Source of the DNA: Bacillus hominis
GTDB taxonomy: Bacteria > Bacillota > Bacilli > Bacillales > Bacillaceae_G
Length of the DNA stretch: 36,691 bases
NCBI RefSeq assembly: GCF_018332515.1
Contig: NZ_BOQD01000036.1
Location: 1-36,691, forward strand
Direction of reading: 5' to 3'
The notes beneath the pieces are model-generated. The model was not told the origin of the DNA. It worked only from the letters and a program-made list of their open reading frames with translations, and made no database searches. A program made the position numbers and the translations under genes. This document shows positions 1 to 6,870 of the stretch, piece after piece (the stretch's first letter is position 1; each line of letters starts with the position of its first letter).

Positions 1-64
1 TAGTTATTATTGGACTAGCCAAGAATAAAGTGGCTATGCCACCATACAAAAACTTTTTCCTCAT
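1..64 (-). CDS. N-terminus of an exported protein, cut by the window edge
   Basis: Seen: an ATG on the minus strand opens a frame that runs off the left edge after 21 codons. It begins MRKKF and continues with a hydrophobic stretch (LYGGIATLFLASPIIT), which is a typical signal-peptide start with a basic n-region. An AGGGATAGGG ribosome binding site lies a few bases upstream of the ATG. Inferred: the 5' end of a secreted or membrane-anchored protein. The mature part is outside the window, so no function can be given. Confidence 0.5.
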   Translation of the reverse strand, partial: MRKKFLYGGIATLFLASPIIT

Positions 65-699
65 TTTATTCCCTATCCCTTCTTTAATATTTATTCAATT
101 TGAATTTCTTTCATTAAACATACGAAAATAGTTCTCTCATTAATAATTACAAAGAGTTATGAAGCTTTCTAGTAAGGATGGTTATGTATGTTTAGCTGTT
201 TTTAGAGTTCCTCCCTCCCCCTATCAAATATAGAAGTAACTGCCACGGATATAATAAATAAGTTAATAAAAAACTTTTGAGGGTTTTAGTAAATACATAT
301 AAAAAAGCATATAGCAACGCCCCTTTTGCCATACGCCTGTCTGCTCAGCTACTGCCTGCTTTTAGATTTGGCATTATTGGAGATGACTTCTGTGAAACAG
401 ATAAAAGAAGTAGCACTTCCATTATAACTATTTTTCGAATATTCACTCGTCCGGGTTGTGAAAAATGATGCAAAAATTCTCAAGACCCTGTTTCCCCTAC
501 TATAGCCCCAGTAGCCCCCTGGTGGTGGAGGTACTATAAACTGATCATCATTTTGGTAAATGGAAGCAGCAATCATATAAGTGCTATATAGTCCTATACT
601 CCCACCTCTGTCTTGTATTGTTTATTTCTTGTTAGGAATACGCAATTATTATCGCTTACTATCGTGTGTACGCTGTGTGTGCAGTACTTATGTATCAGT

Positions 700-985
700 G
701 CTGTATGTGCTGTGCTATATCATATAACGTCGTATTCCCATATGAAATATGTAATGTATATTATAGTCCTAGTGGATCTTCTAGTTCCTGGGCTGCTGTG
801 GCTGCGTTCTTTACTGTAAATAGCAGTCTCTGCTTCCTGCAGCTTGCCTTGTGTTTTAAGGAATATATCCATGGCCTTTATTTAAAATAACTCATTCATT
901 AATTCATATATAAAATTAGTCAGAGTACGACCAACACCCTACCGATCAGTAACGTCTATCCCAATATGGTTAGTTGCTAAAAAGA
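700..985 (-). pseudogene. eroded minus-strand reading frame with two internal stops
   Basis: Read on the minus strand in one frame, this stretch gives hydrophilic, protein-like sequence (NHIGIDVTDR, stop, GVGRTLTNFIYELMNELF, stop, IKAMDIFLKTQGKLQEAETA...). It is broken by a TAG and a TAA, without a frame change and without a start codon. I do not recognise the family. The overlapping plus-strand frame (YYSPSGSSSSW...) is less protein-like but cannot be excluded. Best read as a gene remnant. Confidence 0.22.
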
Positions 986-1077
986 AGTTTTACTTTTTTC
1001 TTAGAACCACCCTTTATACATTTGCAGCGTTGGGTGTTTTTTCTATGTTTAGTAAATATCAATTAAACACTGCCACA

Positions 1078-1108
1078 ACAAAAAAAGCTAGCTGACATAG
1101 TTAGCTTT
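1078..1108 (-). terminator. intrinsic terminator, minus direction
   Basis: AAAGCTAGCT (1084-1093) pairs with AGTTAGCTTT (1099-1108) with one G-U pair and a 5-nt loop. On the minus strand the stem is followed directly by a run of T. It would end a leftward transcript, but no intact minus gene lies just to its right. It may be a leftover of a lost gene, or insulate the region left of the OLD gene. Confidence 0.6.
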
Positions 1109-1279
1109 CTCTGTGTATTCACTACTAATGAACTATTGCGTAAAAAATACGAATAAAAAAATCCCTATCAAAAAGGTTAGTAAATCAATAGTACAAAAAC
1201 ACTGTATTCATTGTATATAATGTTAGATATAGATTCATGATGTACTTTTGAAAAAGAATTTAGAGGAAGGACGAACCAG

Positions 1280-3073
1280 ATGAGAATCGTAGAGACACAG
1301 ATAGCAGGATTTAAAAGTATTACCTATTCCAAACTATCCTTTAGAGAGAAGGGAACAATCACACACATTAACATCTTAGCAGGTCGTAATAACGCAGGAA
1401 AAACAGCTGTTTTAGAGGCTTTATCTAAAGTCTGTCAGTGTTCATTAATGGAGAATGAGGTACCATTCGAACTTAATAAATTTATGAAAGAACACAATAA
1501 AGATACTTTTCAAAGTGCAGAGTTTTACCTACTAACTATTGCCGTCTTACTAAATAAATCTGAATTTGAAACTTTATGTGGAGTAAAATCAGAAGATTTT
1601 ACTCTTTCCGAAAGACATTATCAAGTAAACCTACTAATTAAAGATGATACAATTCTGTCTTACGAAATAGGCTTTTTCGGATATAAGACTAACCCCTCGG
1701 TATTTAGACCATTTACTGCTGAATCCCTAAAAGGATTCACTGCATTTGAAAATACTTCCCTTTCAAATGATGAAATAATAAAGAAATTTAAGAAAGCATT
1801 TCTATCACTGCTTCAAAACTCAATAGTATTTATAAGTGTTCATAGGGAAATTAAATCTCCAGCGTTAATAAAGCCCAACATAGATTTAGATTCTAACGCG
1901 TCAAACTTATATACCGTTTTGTATACATTAAGAAATAATTATGGAGAGATATTTGATGAAATTCAAAAACAGTTTATCCAAATGTTTCCTGATGTTACAC
2001 GTATCTATACATATATTGACTACGATGAGACAGAACAGGAAAGTTTCACTAGGGTCATGTTAGAGTTTGACAATTATTCTAAAATTATACCGTTAGAAGA
2101 ATGCGGAAGCGGTTATACACAGGCACTTATATTACTTTGTTTAATTCATTCAAAAAGAGAAAGGATTATACTGTTTGATGAACCTCATCTCTATTTACAT
2201 CCACATGCTGAAAAATCTATTTATGATTTAGCAGTAAGCAATACAGGAAATCAATATATATTCTCAACACATTCACCAATACTAATAAATTATCCAGTTG
2301 AGAAAACAACTTATTTTGTAAAAAAAGAAAAGAACATTTCAAGTTATGTAGAAATGACCAATATAAATGAAGTATTAGATGATTTAGGCATTAGTAATAG
2401 TGACTTTTCATTCTCTGATCGTGTAATTTTTGTTGAGGGACCAACTGAAGAAAATATTTTACCTCTCATCTTTGAAAAAAACGGTTTTAGGCAAATTGGT
2501 TTTAACTATAAAATAATTAGCTTAAATGGAACTGACAGGGAGTTTACGAAACGAAGTGCAATGACTAATAATTCAAGTAAATTAGAGTCTATTTTTAATG
2601 CTATATCTAACTCACCTATTCCTTACACAATAATGCTAGATAAGGATGAAAAAACTCCAGAAAAGATAAAAGAATTAGAAGAGACATATAAAGGCAAAGT
2701 TGTTATTTTGCCTCGAAGAGAGATAGAAAACTATTTCTTAAGACCAGAAGCTATATATGATTTAATTAAAAAGCATAATCCAGAACAGGAATTTAAGATA
2801 GAAGATATACAAGAGTCTATACAAAATTTCCTAGATGATAAAGATAACAAAACCTTTTATCCAAAAGGCTGTAACAATCAAATTGAAGACGTTAAAGCTA
2901 GTATGGTTCTTGAAGCAGTTTTAAATAAGTATTCAATGAGATATAACAAGATTCGTGACGGACTATACATAGCAGAATGGTTATACCAGAATGGTTATCA
3001 AGAACTAGATGCAATCTACGGGTTCTTTGCTGATTTTCTTCAAGGTAAACAGCTGGTCACAAACACCCAATAG
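1280..3073 (+). CDS. OLD-family ATP-dependent endonuclease (ABC-type ATPase + TOPRIM)
   Basis: A 597-residue protein with the two halves of OLD (overcoming lysogenization defect) nucleases. N-terminal ATPase: Walker A GRNNAGKT at residues 35-42, signature-like ECGSGYTQA near 272, Walker B IILFDEP near 295, and the switch His in STHSP near 329. C-terminal TOPRIM: VIFVEGPTEE near 382 (catalytic Glu), DKD in IMLDKDE near 452, and REIENYF near 478. The length fits class 1 (stand-alone) OLD. No UvrD-like helicase follows, so this is not a Gabija GajA-GajB pair. AGAGGAAGG sits 9 nt before the ATG. OLD proteins are DNA nucleases, several with anti-phage roles; that role here is inferred from family and from the mobile-element neighbourhood. 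A fused AAA15/DUF4435-type protein is a less likely alternative. A TATAAT at 1216-1221 could be its -10; I see no good -35. Confidence 0.88.
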   Translation: MRIVETQIAGFKSITYSKLSFREKGTITHINILAGRNNAGKTAVLEALSKVCQCSLMENEVPFELNKFMKEHNKDTFQSAEFYLLTIAVLLNKSEFETLCGVKSEDFTLSERHYQVNLLIKDDTILSYEIGFFGYKTNPSVFRPFTAESLKGFTAFENTSLSNDEIIKKFKKAFLSLLQNSIVFISVHREIKSPALIKPNIDLDSNASNLYTVLYTLRNNYGEIFDEIQKQFIQMFPDVTRIYTYIDYDETEQESFTRVMLEFDNYSKIIPLEECGSGYTQALILLCLIHSKRERIILFDEPHLYLHPHAEKSIYDLAVSNTGNQYIFSTHSPILINYPVEKTTYFVKKEKNISSYVEMTNINEVLDDLGISNSDFSFSDRVIFVEGPTEENILPLIFEKNGFRQIGFNYKIISLNGTDREFTKRSAMTNNSSKLESIFNAISNSPIPYTIMLDKDEKTPEKIKELEETYKGKVVILPRREIENYFLRPEAIYDLIKKHNPEQEFKIEDIQESIQNFLDDKDNKTFYPKGCNNQIEDVKASMVLEAVLNKYSMRYNKIRDGLYIAEWLYQNGYQELDAIYGFFADFLQGKQLVTNTQ

Positions 3074-3285
3074 TTATTACCATTAAAATAAAGTCAAATG
3101 ATAATAATATTTCACTTTATCAAAGCTAGAATTCATACCATTCCCCTATTATTTTTTGTTATCAATTAATATAAATTGACCTCATAAACTCTTAGTGCGG
3201 AATTCATAATGATAAATGTTAGTTGAAAAGTGACTCTTACTTAGACGCTAACCCTAAATTATTTAGTTTGTTATATTATCTCAAT
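3074..3285. other. AT-rich gap after the OLD gene
   Basis: No gene seen. It contains AAGTGACTCTTACTTA at 3228-3243, which recurs with one mismatch at 5943-5958 next to the integrase remnant. Confidence 0.4.
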
Positions 3286-3323
3286 TTACTTAAAGGAAAC
3301 ACTATAGTATTTCCTTTAAGTAA
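3286..3323. repeat. 38-bp near-perfect palindrome
   Basis: TTACTTAAAGGAAA (3286-3299) and its exact reverse complement (3310-3323) flank a centre that is itself an 8-bp palindrome (ACTATAGT, 3301-3308). A single C/A mismatched pair interrupts the whole. No T-run follows, so it is not an ordinary terminator. It could be a recombination or protein-binding site of the decayed element. Confidence 0.75.
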
Positions 3324-3326
3324 CTA

Positions 3327-3370
3327 GCTGGACAAATGAAACAACTGTTTTGTCCAGCCGTTTTCTTTTT
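3327..3370 (+). terminator. intrinsic terminator
   Basis: GCTGGACAAA (3327-3336) pairs perfectly with TTTGTCCAGC (3349-3358), followed by CGTTTTCTTTTT. It lies about 250 nt downstream of the OLD gene on the plus strand and is the first clear terminator after it. Confidence 0.75.
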
Positions 3371-3562
3371 AATAATTATATTCTTTAATTTTCACATAAA
3401 TAGTAGAACGCGGTACACCAGTAGCTTTCACTATATCATTAACACTTAAGCCATTTGTTTCTCTTTCTGCATATAACTTTAAAGCTTGCTTAACGGTCGT
3501 AATTCCAGGCCATCCAGTACCTAACGTATCTAATACGGTTCGCCTGTTTGAATATGAATTAT
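3369..3562 (-). pseudogene. C-terminal fragment of a serine recombinase (resolvase HTH)
   Basis: The minus strand encodes about 60 residues that include TVKQALKLYAERETNGLS and then DIVKATGVPRSTIYVKIKE before a TAA. This is the C-terminal helix-turn-helix (HTH_7) of Hin/resolvase-type serine recombinases, which reads DIxxxxGVxRSTIYxxI. An in-frame TAG precedes the fragment and the catalytic N-terminal domain is missing. It collides head-on with a plus-strand phage fragment near 3540-3562, so a deletion or rearrangement joined two pieces here. The right boundary is approximate. Confidence 0.7.
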
Positions 3563-3726
3563 TCGGCTACAGGTTCGATAGATGCGTTGCTAGAAACGTT
3601 AAATTAGCAGATACACGTCGTATGGTAGAGGCACTTGATTATATGAGGATCGTTGAACCAGGAGAAAAAGAGGAGGAATTAATTTGGGAAGCACTACAAA
3701 GTCGCGTACAATCAGAGAAAGAGTAA
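3535..3726 (+). pseudogene. phage-like gene fragment without a start
   Basis: A plus frame gives VRLFEYELFGYRFDRCVARN and then ADTRRMVEALDYMRIVEPGE, ending in TAA at 3724-3726. There is no start codon with a ribosome binding site and the left end merges into the opposite-strand recombinase fragment, so it appears 5'-truncated. Its 3' end overlaps the next gene's TTG start (3684) by 43 nt, as in compact phage operons. The family is not recognised. Confidence 0.5.
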
Positions 3727-4334
3727 TTGAATTTGAAAAAGCATTTACGGATTAACTAGAAAAGATTGAAAAACAGATCACGGATTGCGAAAAAGAAATA
3801 GAGGATTTGCAACTAGAATTACAATTTGTAACTGAAAAAGAATATCCCAAAGCTATTGCGTCCCGTATTTTAAGTGGTGATCCAACTGAAACAAACAAAC
3901 TAAAACAGCTAATTGACAAGCTACAGGATCAAATCCAGGATAAGCAAGAGGATCTAGTTGTTTATCATAACATTAAAGATCGCTTTATTGCCGAGAAGGT
4001 AGAAGAATCTCGCGGCTTCATTATCCCTTTTAACGAGGAAAAGCGCAATACAGCTGCACAGATCCTAAAGGCCAAGCGTGCCTACTTAGAAGCGATCCTG
4101 GAGGAATCCAAGCCGCTACATGACTTCCAGACTGCAGATCTAAAGCTACAGCACGTACTAAGTTATGGTGGCGTCGCAAAACCTTTAAGCGGATTCCCGC
4201 TAGATCTCGCACCTAAACACGGTGAACGAATGTTTCATAACAATGTTTATTTAGCTGTTACTAATGCAGAAGCTAACAGGTTTATTAAACAATCACCTAA
4301 TCCGGACGATCTGGAGTACTTACCCGTAAAATAA
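3684..4334 (+). pseudogene. phage-type coiled-coil protein split by a nonsense codon
   Basis: A TTG start at 3684 with AGGAGG 7 nt upstream opens a frame beginning MGSTTKSRTIRERVIEFEKA. A TAA at 3753-3755 interrupts it, and the same frame then continues to 4334. The join (...FTD[stop]LEKIEKQITDCEKE...) stays in heptad-like coiled-coil sequence, so a CAA (Gln) to TAA change is the simplest explanation. The intact product would be about 216 residues: an N-terminal coiled coil rich in E/K/Q, then a more globular C-terminal half (HNNVYLAVTNAEANRFIKQS). A TTG at 3807 could start a shorter 175-residue product but has no good ribosome binding site. It resembles hypothetical proteins of Bacillus phages; no function is claimed. 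Confidence 0.65.
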
Positions 4335-4348
4335 ATAGCAACACAAAA

Positions 4349-4392
4349 AGCCCAGCTGACTCAACACCCCGAGTTAGTTGGGCTTCTTTTTT
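4349..4392 (+). terminator. bidirectional terminator between converging genes
   Basis: AGCCCAGCTGACTC (4349-4362) pairs with GAGTTAGTTGGGCT (4371-4384) over 14 bp with two G-U pairs. T-runs follow on both strands (TTCTTTTTTT on plus, TTTTT on minus). It serves the broken gene to the left and the minus-strand frame to the right. Confidence 0.85.
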
Positions 4393-4401
4393 TATATACA
4401 A

Positions 4402-4728
4402 TTACCTGCGATTACGATAAACGCTACTATACATATCTTCCAGTTTTAAATATTCAATTCTCAATTCAAGTCGTGAGAGTTATGCATCAAAAGCAACATC
4501 GAAATTCTGGCCAATAAATTGATTATAGTACATTAAATGTTTCCTGAACATCGGCAACTCTTTTTCTACTTCATCCACTGGAAAATCATTAATATCTTTC
4601 TCTAGATAATAATTTAATTTAGTATCAAACCAATCTCTTAAAATAAAATCAATTGCACGCCTATATGCTACACTTCTCTCTATCCCTTCAGAATCGGGCC
4701 ATTTAATCTTCTCTAAATCCTCCTCCAT
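4402..4728 (-). pseudogene. small hypothetical gene, probably split by a stop codon
   Basis: An ATG preceded by TAGGGGGAG opens 82 codons (MEEDLEKIKWPDSEGIERS..., ending NFDVAFDA) to a TAA at 4480-4482. The same frame continues past it for 25 codons of protein-like sequence (LSRLELRIEYLKLEDMYSSV...), stopping at 4402-4404 just before the shared terminator. Either 82 residues is the natural product, or the original was 108 residues and the TAA is a nonsense mutation like the one at 3753. The continuation right up to the terminator favours the second reading. The family is not recognised; the protein is acidic, soluble, and lacks a signal peptide. Confidence 0.55.
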
Positions 4729-4786
4729 TAGATCTCCCCCTAACTAAAGTATCTTCCTTAAGATTTAACATTTAAATAACTTAACC

Positions 4787-5045
4787 AAACCGATTGGTTT
4801 CTAACCATAAAAAAAGATCCTGCCCCCTGCAAGATCTCCACGTGTAAAATATACTTTTAAAGAATCGAATAATATTGTCGCTGCTGCAATTAAAATCTAT
4901 CATAGGGACGTTTTCCCTACGAATCAGCAAAGCGATATCTTCTTCCCTAGAAAACGCCAAAATACGTCGATGAGATTCGCATTCTGACGCTATTAACTTT
5001 GCTTTTATGTACAGTTTTGCTAATCTTCTTCTACAGCTTAAGGTC
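4787..5045 (-). pseudogene. open frame without start, likely gene remnant
   Basis: The minus strand holds one open frame of about 85 codons with protein-like content (RRRLAKLYIKAKLIASECES, SREEDIALLIRRENVPMIDF). It has no ATG/GTG/TTG with a ribosome binding site at its beginning, and its 5' end overlaps the stop of the upstream gene. The frame runs through the terminator, so the last part is probably not coding. Family unknown. Confidence 0.3.
4808..4837 (-). terminator. intrinsic terminator, minus direction
   Basis: AGATCCTGC (4815-4823) and GCAAGATCT (4829-4837) form a 9-bp stem with one G-U pair. On the minus strand it is followed by a 7-T run. It would end transcripts coming from the 5038-5448 gene or from the remnant 4787-5045. 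Confidence 0.7.
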
Positions 5046-5448
5046 TTAAATTATTACTAGGATCTCCGTCCGGATTGGAACGAATATGCGGTTTAACATA
5101 TGTTCCATCACCTCTATAGTAACCATCTACTGAATGTATACCCGGATTAGAATTTCCAGACCCACCTGGCGAATCATCATCATCTAGATAATAATCTTCT
5201 GACTCAAGGTCACCAAATTTACGTAGACAATCACTATCTGTAGTACATTTTGCCCTTGTATCCTCAGGTGATGAAAACAAGTTTACTACTCCCGTTCCTA
5301 TGCCTATTAAAATCCAGAAGCATGCTAATCTAAAAGTAGCCCTCTTAATTAAAGCAAACCTTTCCTCTTTTTTATTACTTTCTATATCAGAATAAGCAGC
5401 GATCGAAAGTATAATATAAAATACCGAAATACCCACCCAATACTTCAA
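5038..5448 (-). CDS. small membrane protein with a polar C-terminal tail
   Basis: A TTG start is chosen because AAGGAAGGGGGG lies just upstream. The 136-residue protein has two membrane segments (residues about 4-19 and 41-58). They are followed by an acidic linker with a Cys pair (CTTDSDC) and a DDDD cluster, then a tail containing GYYRGDGTYVKPHIRSNPDG. That tail motif (GYxRxDGTYVxPHxRxxPDGxPxNN) recurs in short exported proteins of Firmicutes and their mobile elements; its function is not known to me. It is the only apparently intact gene between the OLD gene and the integrase remnant. Confidence 0.6.
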   Translation of the reverse strand: MKYWVGISVFYIILSIAAYSDIESNKKEERFALIKRATFRLACFWILIGIGTGVVNLFSSPEDTRAKCTTDSDCLRKFGDLESEDYYLDDDDSPGGSGNSNPGIHSVDGYYRGDGTYVKPHIRSNPDGDPSNNLRP

Positions 5449-5490
5449 ATAACCCCCCCTTCCTTTACTACTTACTTATAATTATATACC

Positions 5491-5847
5491 TTATTTCTTC
5501 ATTCTCCGTATAGATCTTACTCTATATTTGGTATAAATCTCTTTTTCCTCTATCGTTGCTAGTAGTAGTTGCTTATATATTCCACTATCCGTGGTTAATA
5601 GATGATTCACGTATTTCCTTATATCATCTTTCGTAACATCGGCAATGAGTTGACGGTCAATAATATTAATGAACTCCGCCCAAAACATTCTATAATCACT
5701 TACGGTACGTTCTCTATATCCTTCTGAAACGTAAATGTCCATAACACGTTCTAACGCCCTATTAACCGTAATAGAAGGCTTAAAGAGAACGATGTCTGTA
5801 TCGATGTCACGACGTTTTCCAATCGCACGTCTTTTAACTCTTTTCAT
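5491..5847 (-). pseudogene. int: truncated tyrosine recombinase (phage-type integrase), N-terminal part
   Basis: 118 residues beginning MKRVKRRAIGKRRDIDTDIV. The part SITVNRALERVMDIYVSEGY followed by RERTVSDYRMFWAEF and DVTKDDIRKYVNHLL matches the N-terminal SAM-like core-binding domain of phage integrases. The catalytic domain (Arg...His-x-x-Arg...Tyr) is absent; after residue about 85 the sequence departs from the family pattern and stops, against 300-370 residues normally. It sits 230 nt from the 3' end of tRNA-Arg, where the integrase of an element inserted in the tRNA 3' end is expected. Inferred: a dead integrase marking a decayed integrative element that extends leftward. Confidence 0.75.
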
Positions 5848-5851
5848 AACG

Positions 5852-5900
5852 AAAAAACCCCCTGTACATGATTATTTCTAATCACATACAAGGGGTTTCC
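5852..5900 (-). terminator. terminator between tRNA-Arg and the integrase remnant
   Basis: An imperfect long inverted repeat: AACCCCCTGTACATGATTA on the left arm and TAATCACATACAAGGGGTTT on the right. On the minus strand it ends in GGGGGTTTTTT. It would stop tRNA transcription before the integrase frame. Confidence 0.6.
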
Positions 5901-6076
5901 CTAATCTTACTGCCATTTTTTCTACGTGTTATTAACGTTATTAAGTGACGCTTACTTAATATCATAAACCTTTCCGTTTTAGACTAGAACGTGTCATAGT
6001 AACGCATAATACATGACGTTTATCCAAAAGGTTTCGCAAAGGAATGTATATAGAGTAAGACTTTCGCGGTATAAAA
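5901..6076. other. putative attachment-site region of the lost element
   Basis: A short non-coding stretch between the integrase remnant and the tRNA 3' end. It has two GTTATTAA copies and ATTAAGT-N7-ACTTAAT (5941-5960 area). That segment repeats 15 of 16 bases of 3228-3243. Such repeats can be integrase arm sites, but this is inference only. Confidence 0.3.
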
Positions 6077-6152
6077 CGCGCCCAGAGGGATTCGAACCCC
6101 CGGCAGACGTGGTACCGGAAACCACCGCTCTATCCGACTGAGCTATGGGCGC
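6077..6152 (-). tRNA. tRNA-Arg (anticodon CCG)
   Basis: The minus strand folds as a cloverleaf. The acceptor stem is GCGCCCA/TGGGCGC, the D arm GCTC...GAGC, and the anticodon stem GTGGT/ACCAC with loop TTCCGGT, giving anticodon CCG. The T arm is GGGGG-TTCGAAT-CCCTC, the discriminator is G, and no CCA is encoded. The 3' end faces the integrase remnant, consistent with use as an integration site. No second copy of its 3' end was found in the window. Confidence 0.93.
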
Positions 6153-6186
6153 ATGATTATAAAATACACTTCATTTTCTTCTCATA

Positions 6187-6215
6187 ATAATAGCAATAAA
6201 AACCATTTAAATCAA
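6187..6215 (-). promoter_or_regulatory. sigma-A-like promoter of tRNA-Arg
   Basis: On the minus strand TTGATT (6210-6215), a 17-bp spacer and TATTAT (6187-6192) lie about 35 nt upstream of the tRNA. A TATAAT closer to the tRNA is too near its 5' end to be used. Confidence 0.5.
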
Positions 6216-6260
6216 TAAAAACTCTTTGATAACACATTATATATACGCTTTTTTCTGCAT

Positions 6261-6293
6261 AAAAACGCCCCCTAATCTCTACATTTAGGAGGC
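6261..6293 (-). terminator. terminator of the YxeA-family gene
   Basis: On the minus strand GCCTCCTAA pairs with TTAGGGGGC (one G-U pair), followed by GTTTTTAT. It starts 15 nt after the stop of the 6308-6661 gene. Confidence 0.8.
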
Positions 6294-6307
6294 AATTCTT
6301 AACCGTT

Positions 6308-6661
6308 TTATTTATCTAGTTTCTCTTTAATCTCTTTTGGAATTTCATTCGGCTGTACTTCTTGGTATGTTTCAATATATTCCCCTTTTGTTTTAACCTG
6401 CACATACGCTCCCTCTCTTAAGCCATTAGGGGCATAAAACTTAACATCTCTTTCTTCACCTGAAGCGTAATAACCAGTAAGTTTATAGTCTCCAGCTACT
6501 TCTCCAATTCTGGTTAGTCGACCAGATTCCTTTGCTTTTACGTATACCCAGTCCTCTTTTACAAGCGGGTTATATCTATCCGTTATCTCATTATGAGAAA
6601 AGCTTGCCACACCAATAACTAATATAAAAATTCCAATTAAACCTAATAATAATTTCTTCAT
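6308..6661 (-). CDS. YxeA family (DUF1093) exported protein
   Basis: 117 residues: an N-terminal hydrophobic segment (LLLGLIGIFILVIGVASF) acting as a signal peptide or anchor, then a compact domain. The pattern DRYNPLVKEDWVYVK...YKLTGYYASGEE...LREGAYVQVKTKG...EEVQPNEIPKEI is that of the YxeA/DUF1093 family, which are extracytoplasmic OB-like small proteins of unknown function in Firmicutes. AGGAGAG precedes the ATG. It is a stand-alone minus-strand gene between the tRNA and the divergent spore operon, with its own terminator. Confidence 0.85.
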   Translation of the reverse strand: MKKLLLGLIGIFILVIGVASFSHNEITDRYNPLVKEDWVYVKAKESGRLTRIGEVAGDYKLTGYYASGEERDVKFYAPNGLREGAYVQVKTKGEYIETYQEVQPNEIPKEIKEKLDK

Positions 6662-6758
6662 TTTTCTCTCCTTAAAATATCCTTTTAACTTGCCTTACTT
6701 ACTTTCTTTATTCTAGAAGAAAAAGTTTTTTTCCACTATCGCTTATCCTTACATATTC

Positions 6759-6774
6759 ATTACAAAATTGTAAT
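6759..6774. promoter_or_regulatory. palindrome ATTACAA-AA-TTGTAAT in a divergent intergenic region
   Basis: Perfect 7-bp arms with a 2-bp centre, between the YxeA-family gene (minus, start 6661) and the DUF1657 gene (plus, start 6871). It could be an operator for either. I could not place convincing promoter elements: the expected forespore sigma-G promoter of the plus operon has only a weak candidate -10 (CATGCTA near 6780). Confidence 0.4.
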
Positions 6775-6870
6775 CTACACATGCTACATCCCTAAAATTC
6801 CCAATCATAAATTCACCCCAATTCACAAATTATAACTTTTGAATTGATATTCCAAAGGGGGCTTCATTCA

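Larger units (their letters stand above)
65..1279. other. gene-poor, eroded accessory tract
   Basis: About 1.2 kb without a convincing gene. Short open frames exist on both strands (for example a minus frame 349-576 with a VPPPPGGYWGYSRG stretch), but none has a start codon with a well-placed ribosome binding site. The bases around 480-510, 585-600 and 760-775 repeat a TATAG(T/C)CC(T/C)-like motif. A minus-strand frame with internal stops (700-985) and a minus-strand terminator (1078-1108) are listed separately. Overall it reads as decayed coding DNA. Confidence 0.5.

Noticed and set aside
277-468. plus-strand ORF of 63 codons
   Set aside because: TTG start without a ribosome binding site, no family pattern.
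349-576. minus-strand ORF with a VPPPPGGYWGYSRG stretch
   Set aside because: The GGTGGGAG site lies 20 nt or more from the ATG and the frame is open upstream; probably a remnant at best.
666-890. plus-strand ORF with YYSPSGSSSSW and Cys-rich start
   Set aside because: No ribosome binding site, odd composition, overlaps a more protein-like minus frame; not enough to call a gene.
1280-3806. Gabija system
   Set aside because: No UvrD-like helicase (GajB) follows the OLD-type ATPase; only about 700 bp of non-coding and fragment DNA.
1-6076. second copy of the tRNA-Arg 3' end (attL)
   Set aside because: No stretch resembling the tRNA T-arm/acceptor sequence was found left of the integrase remnant.
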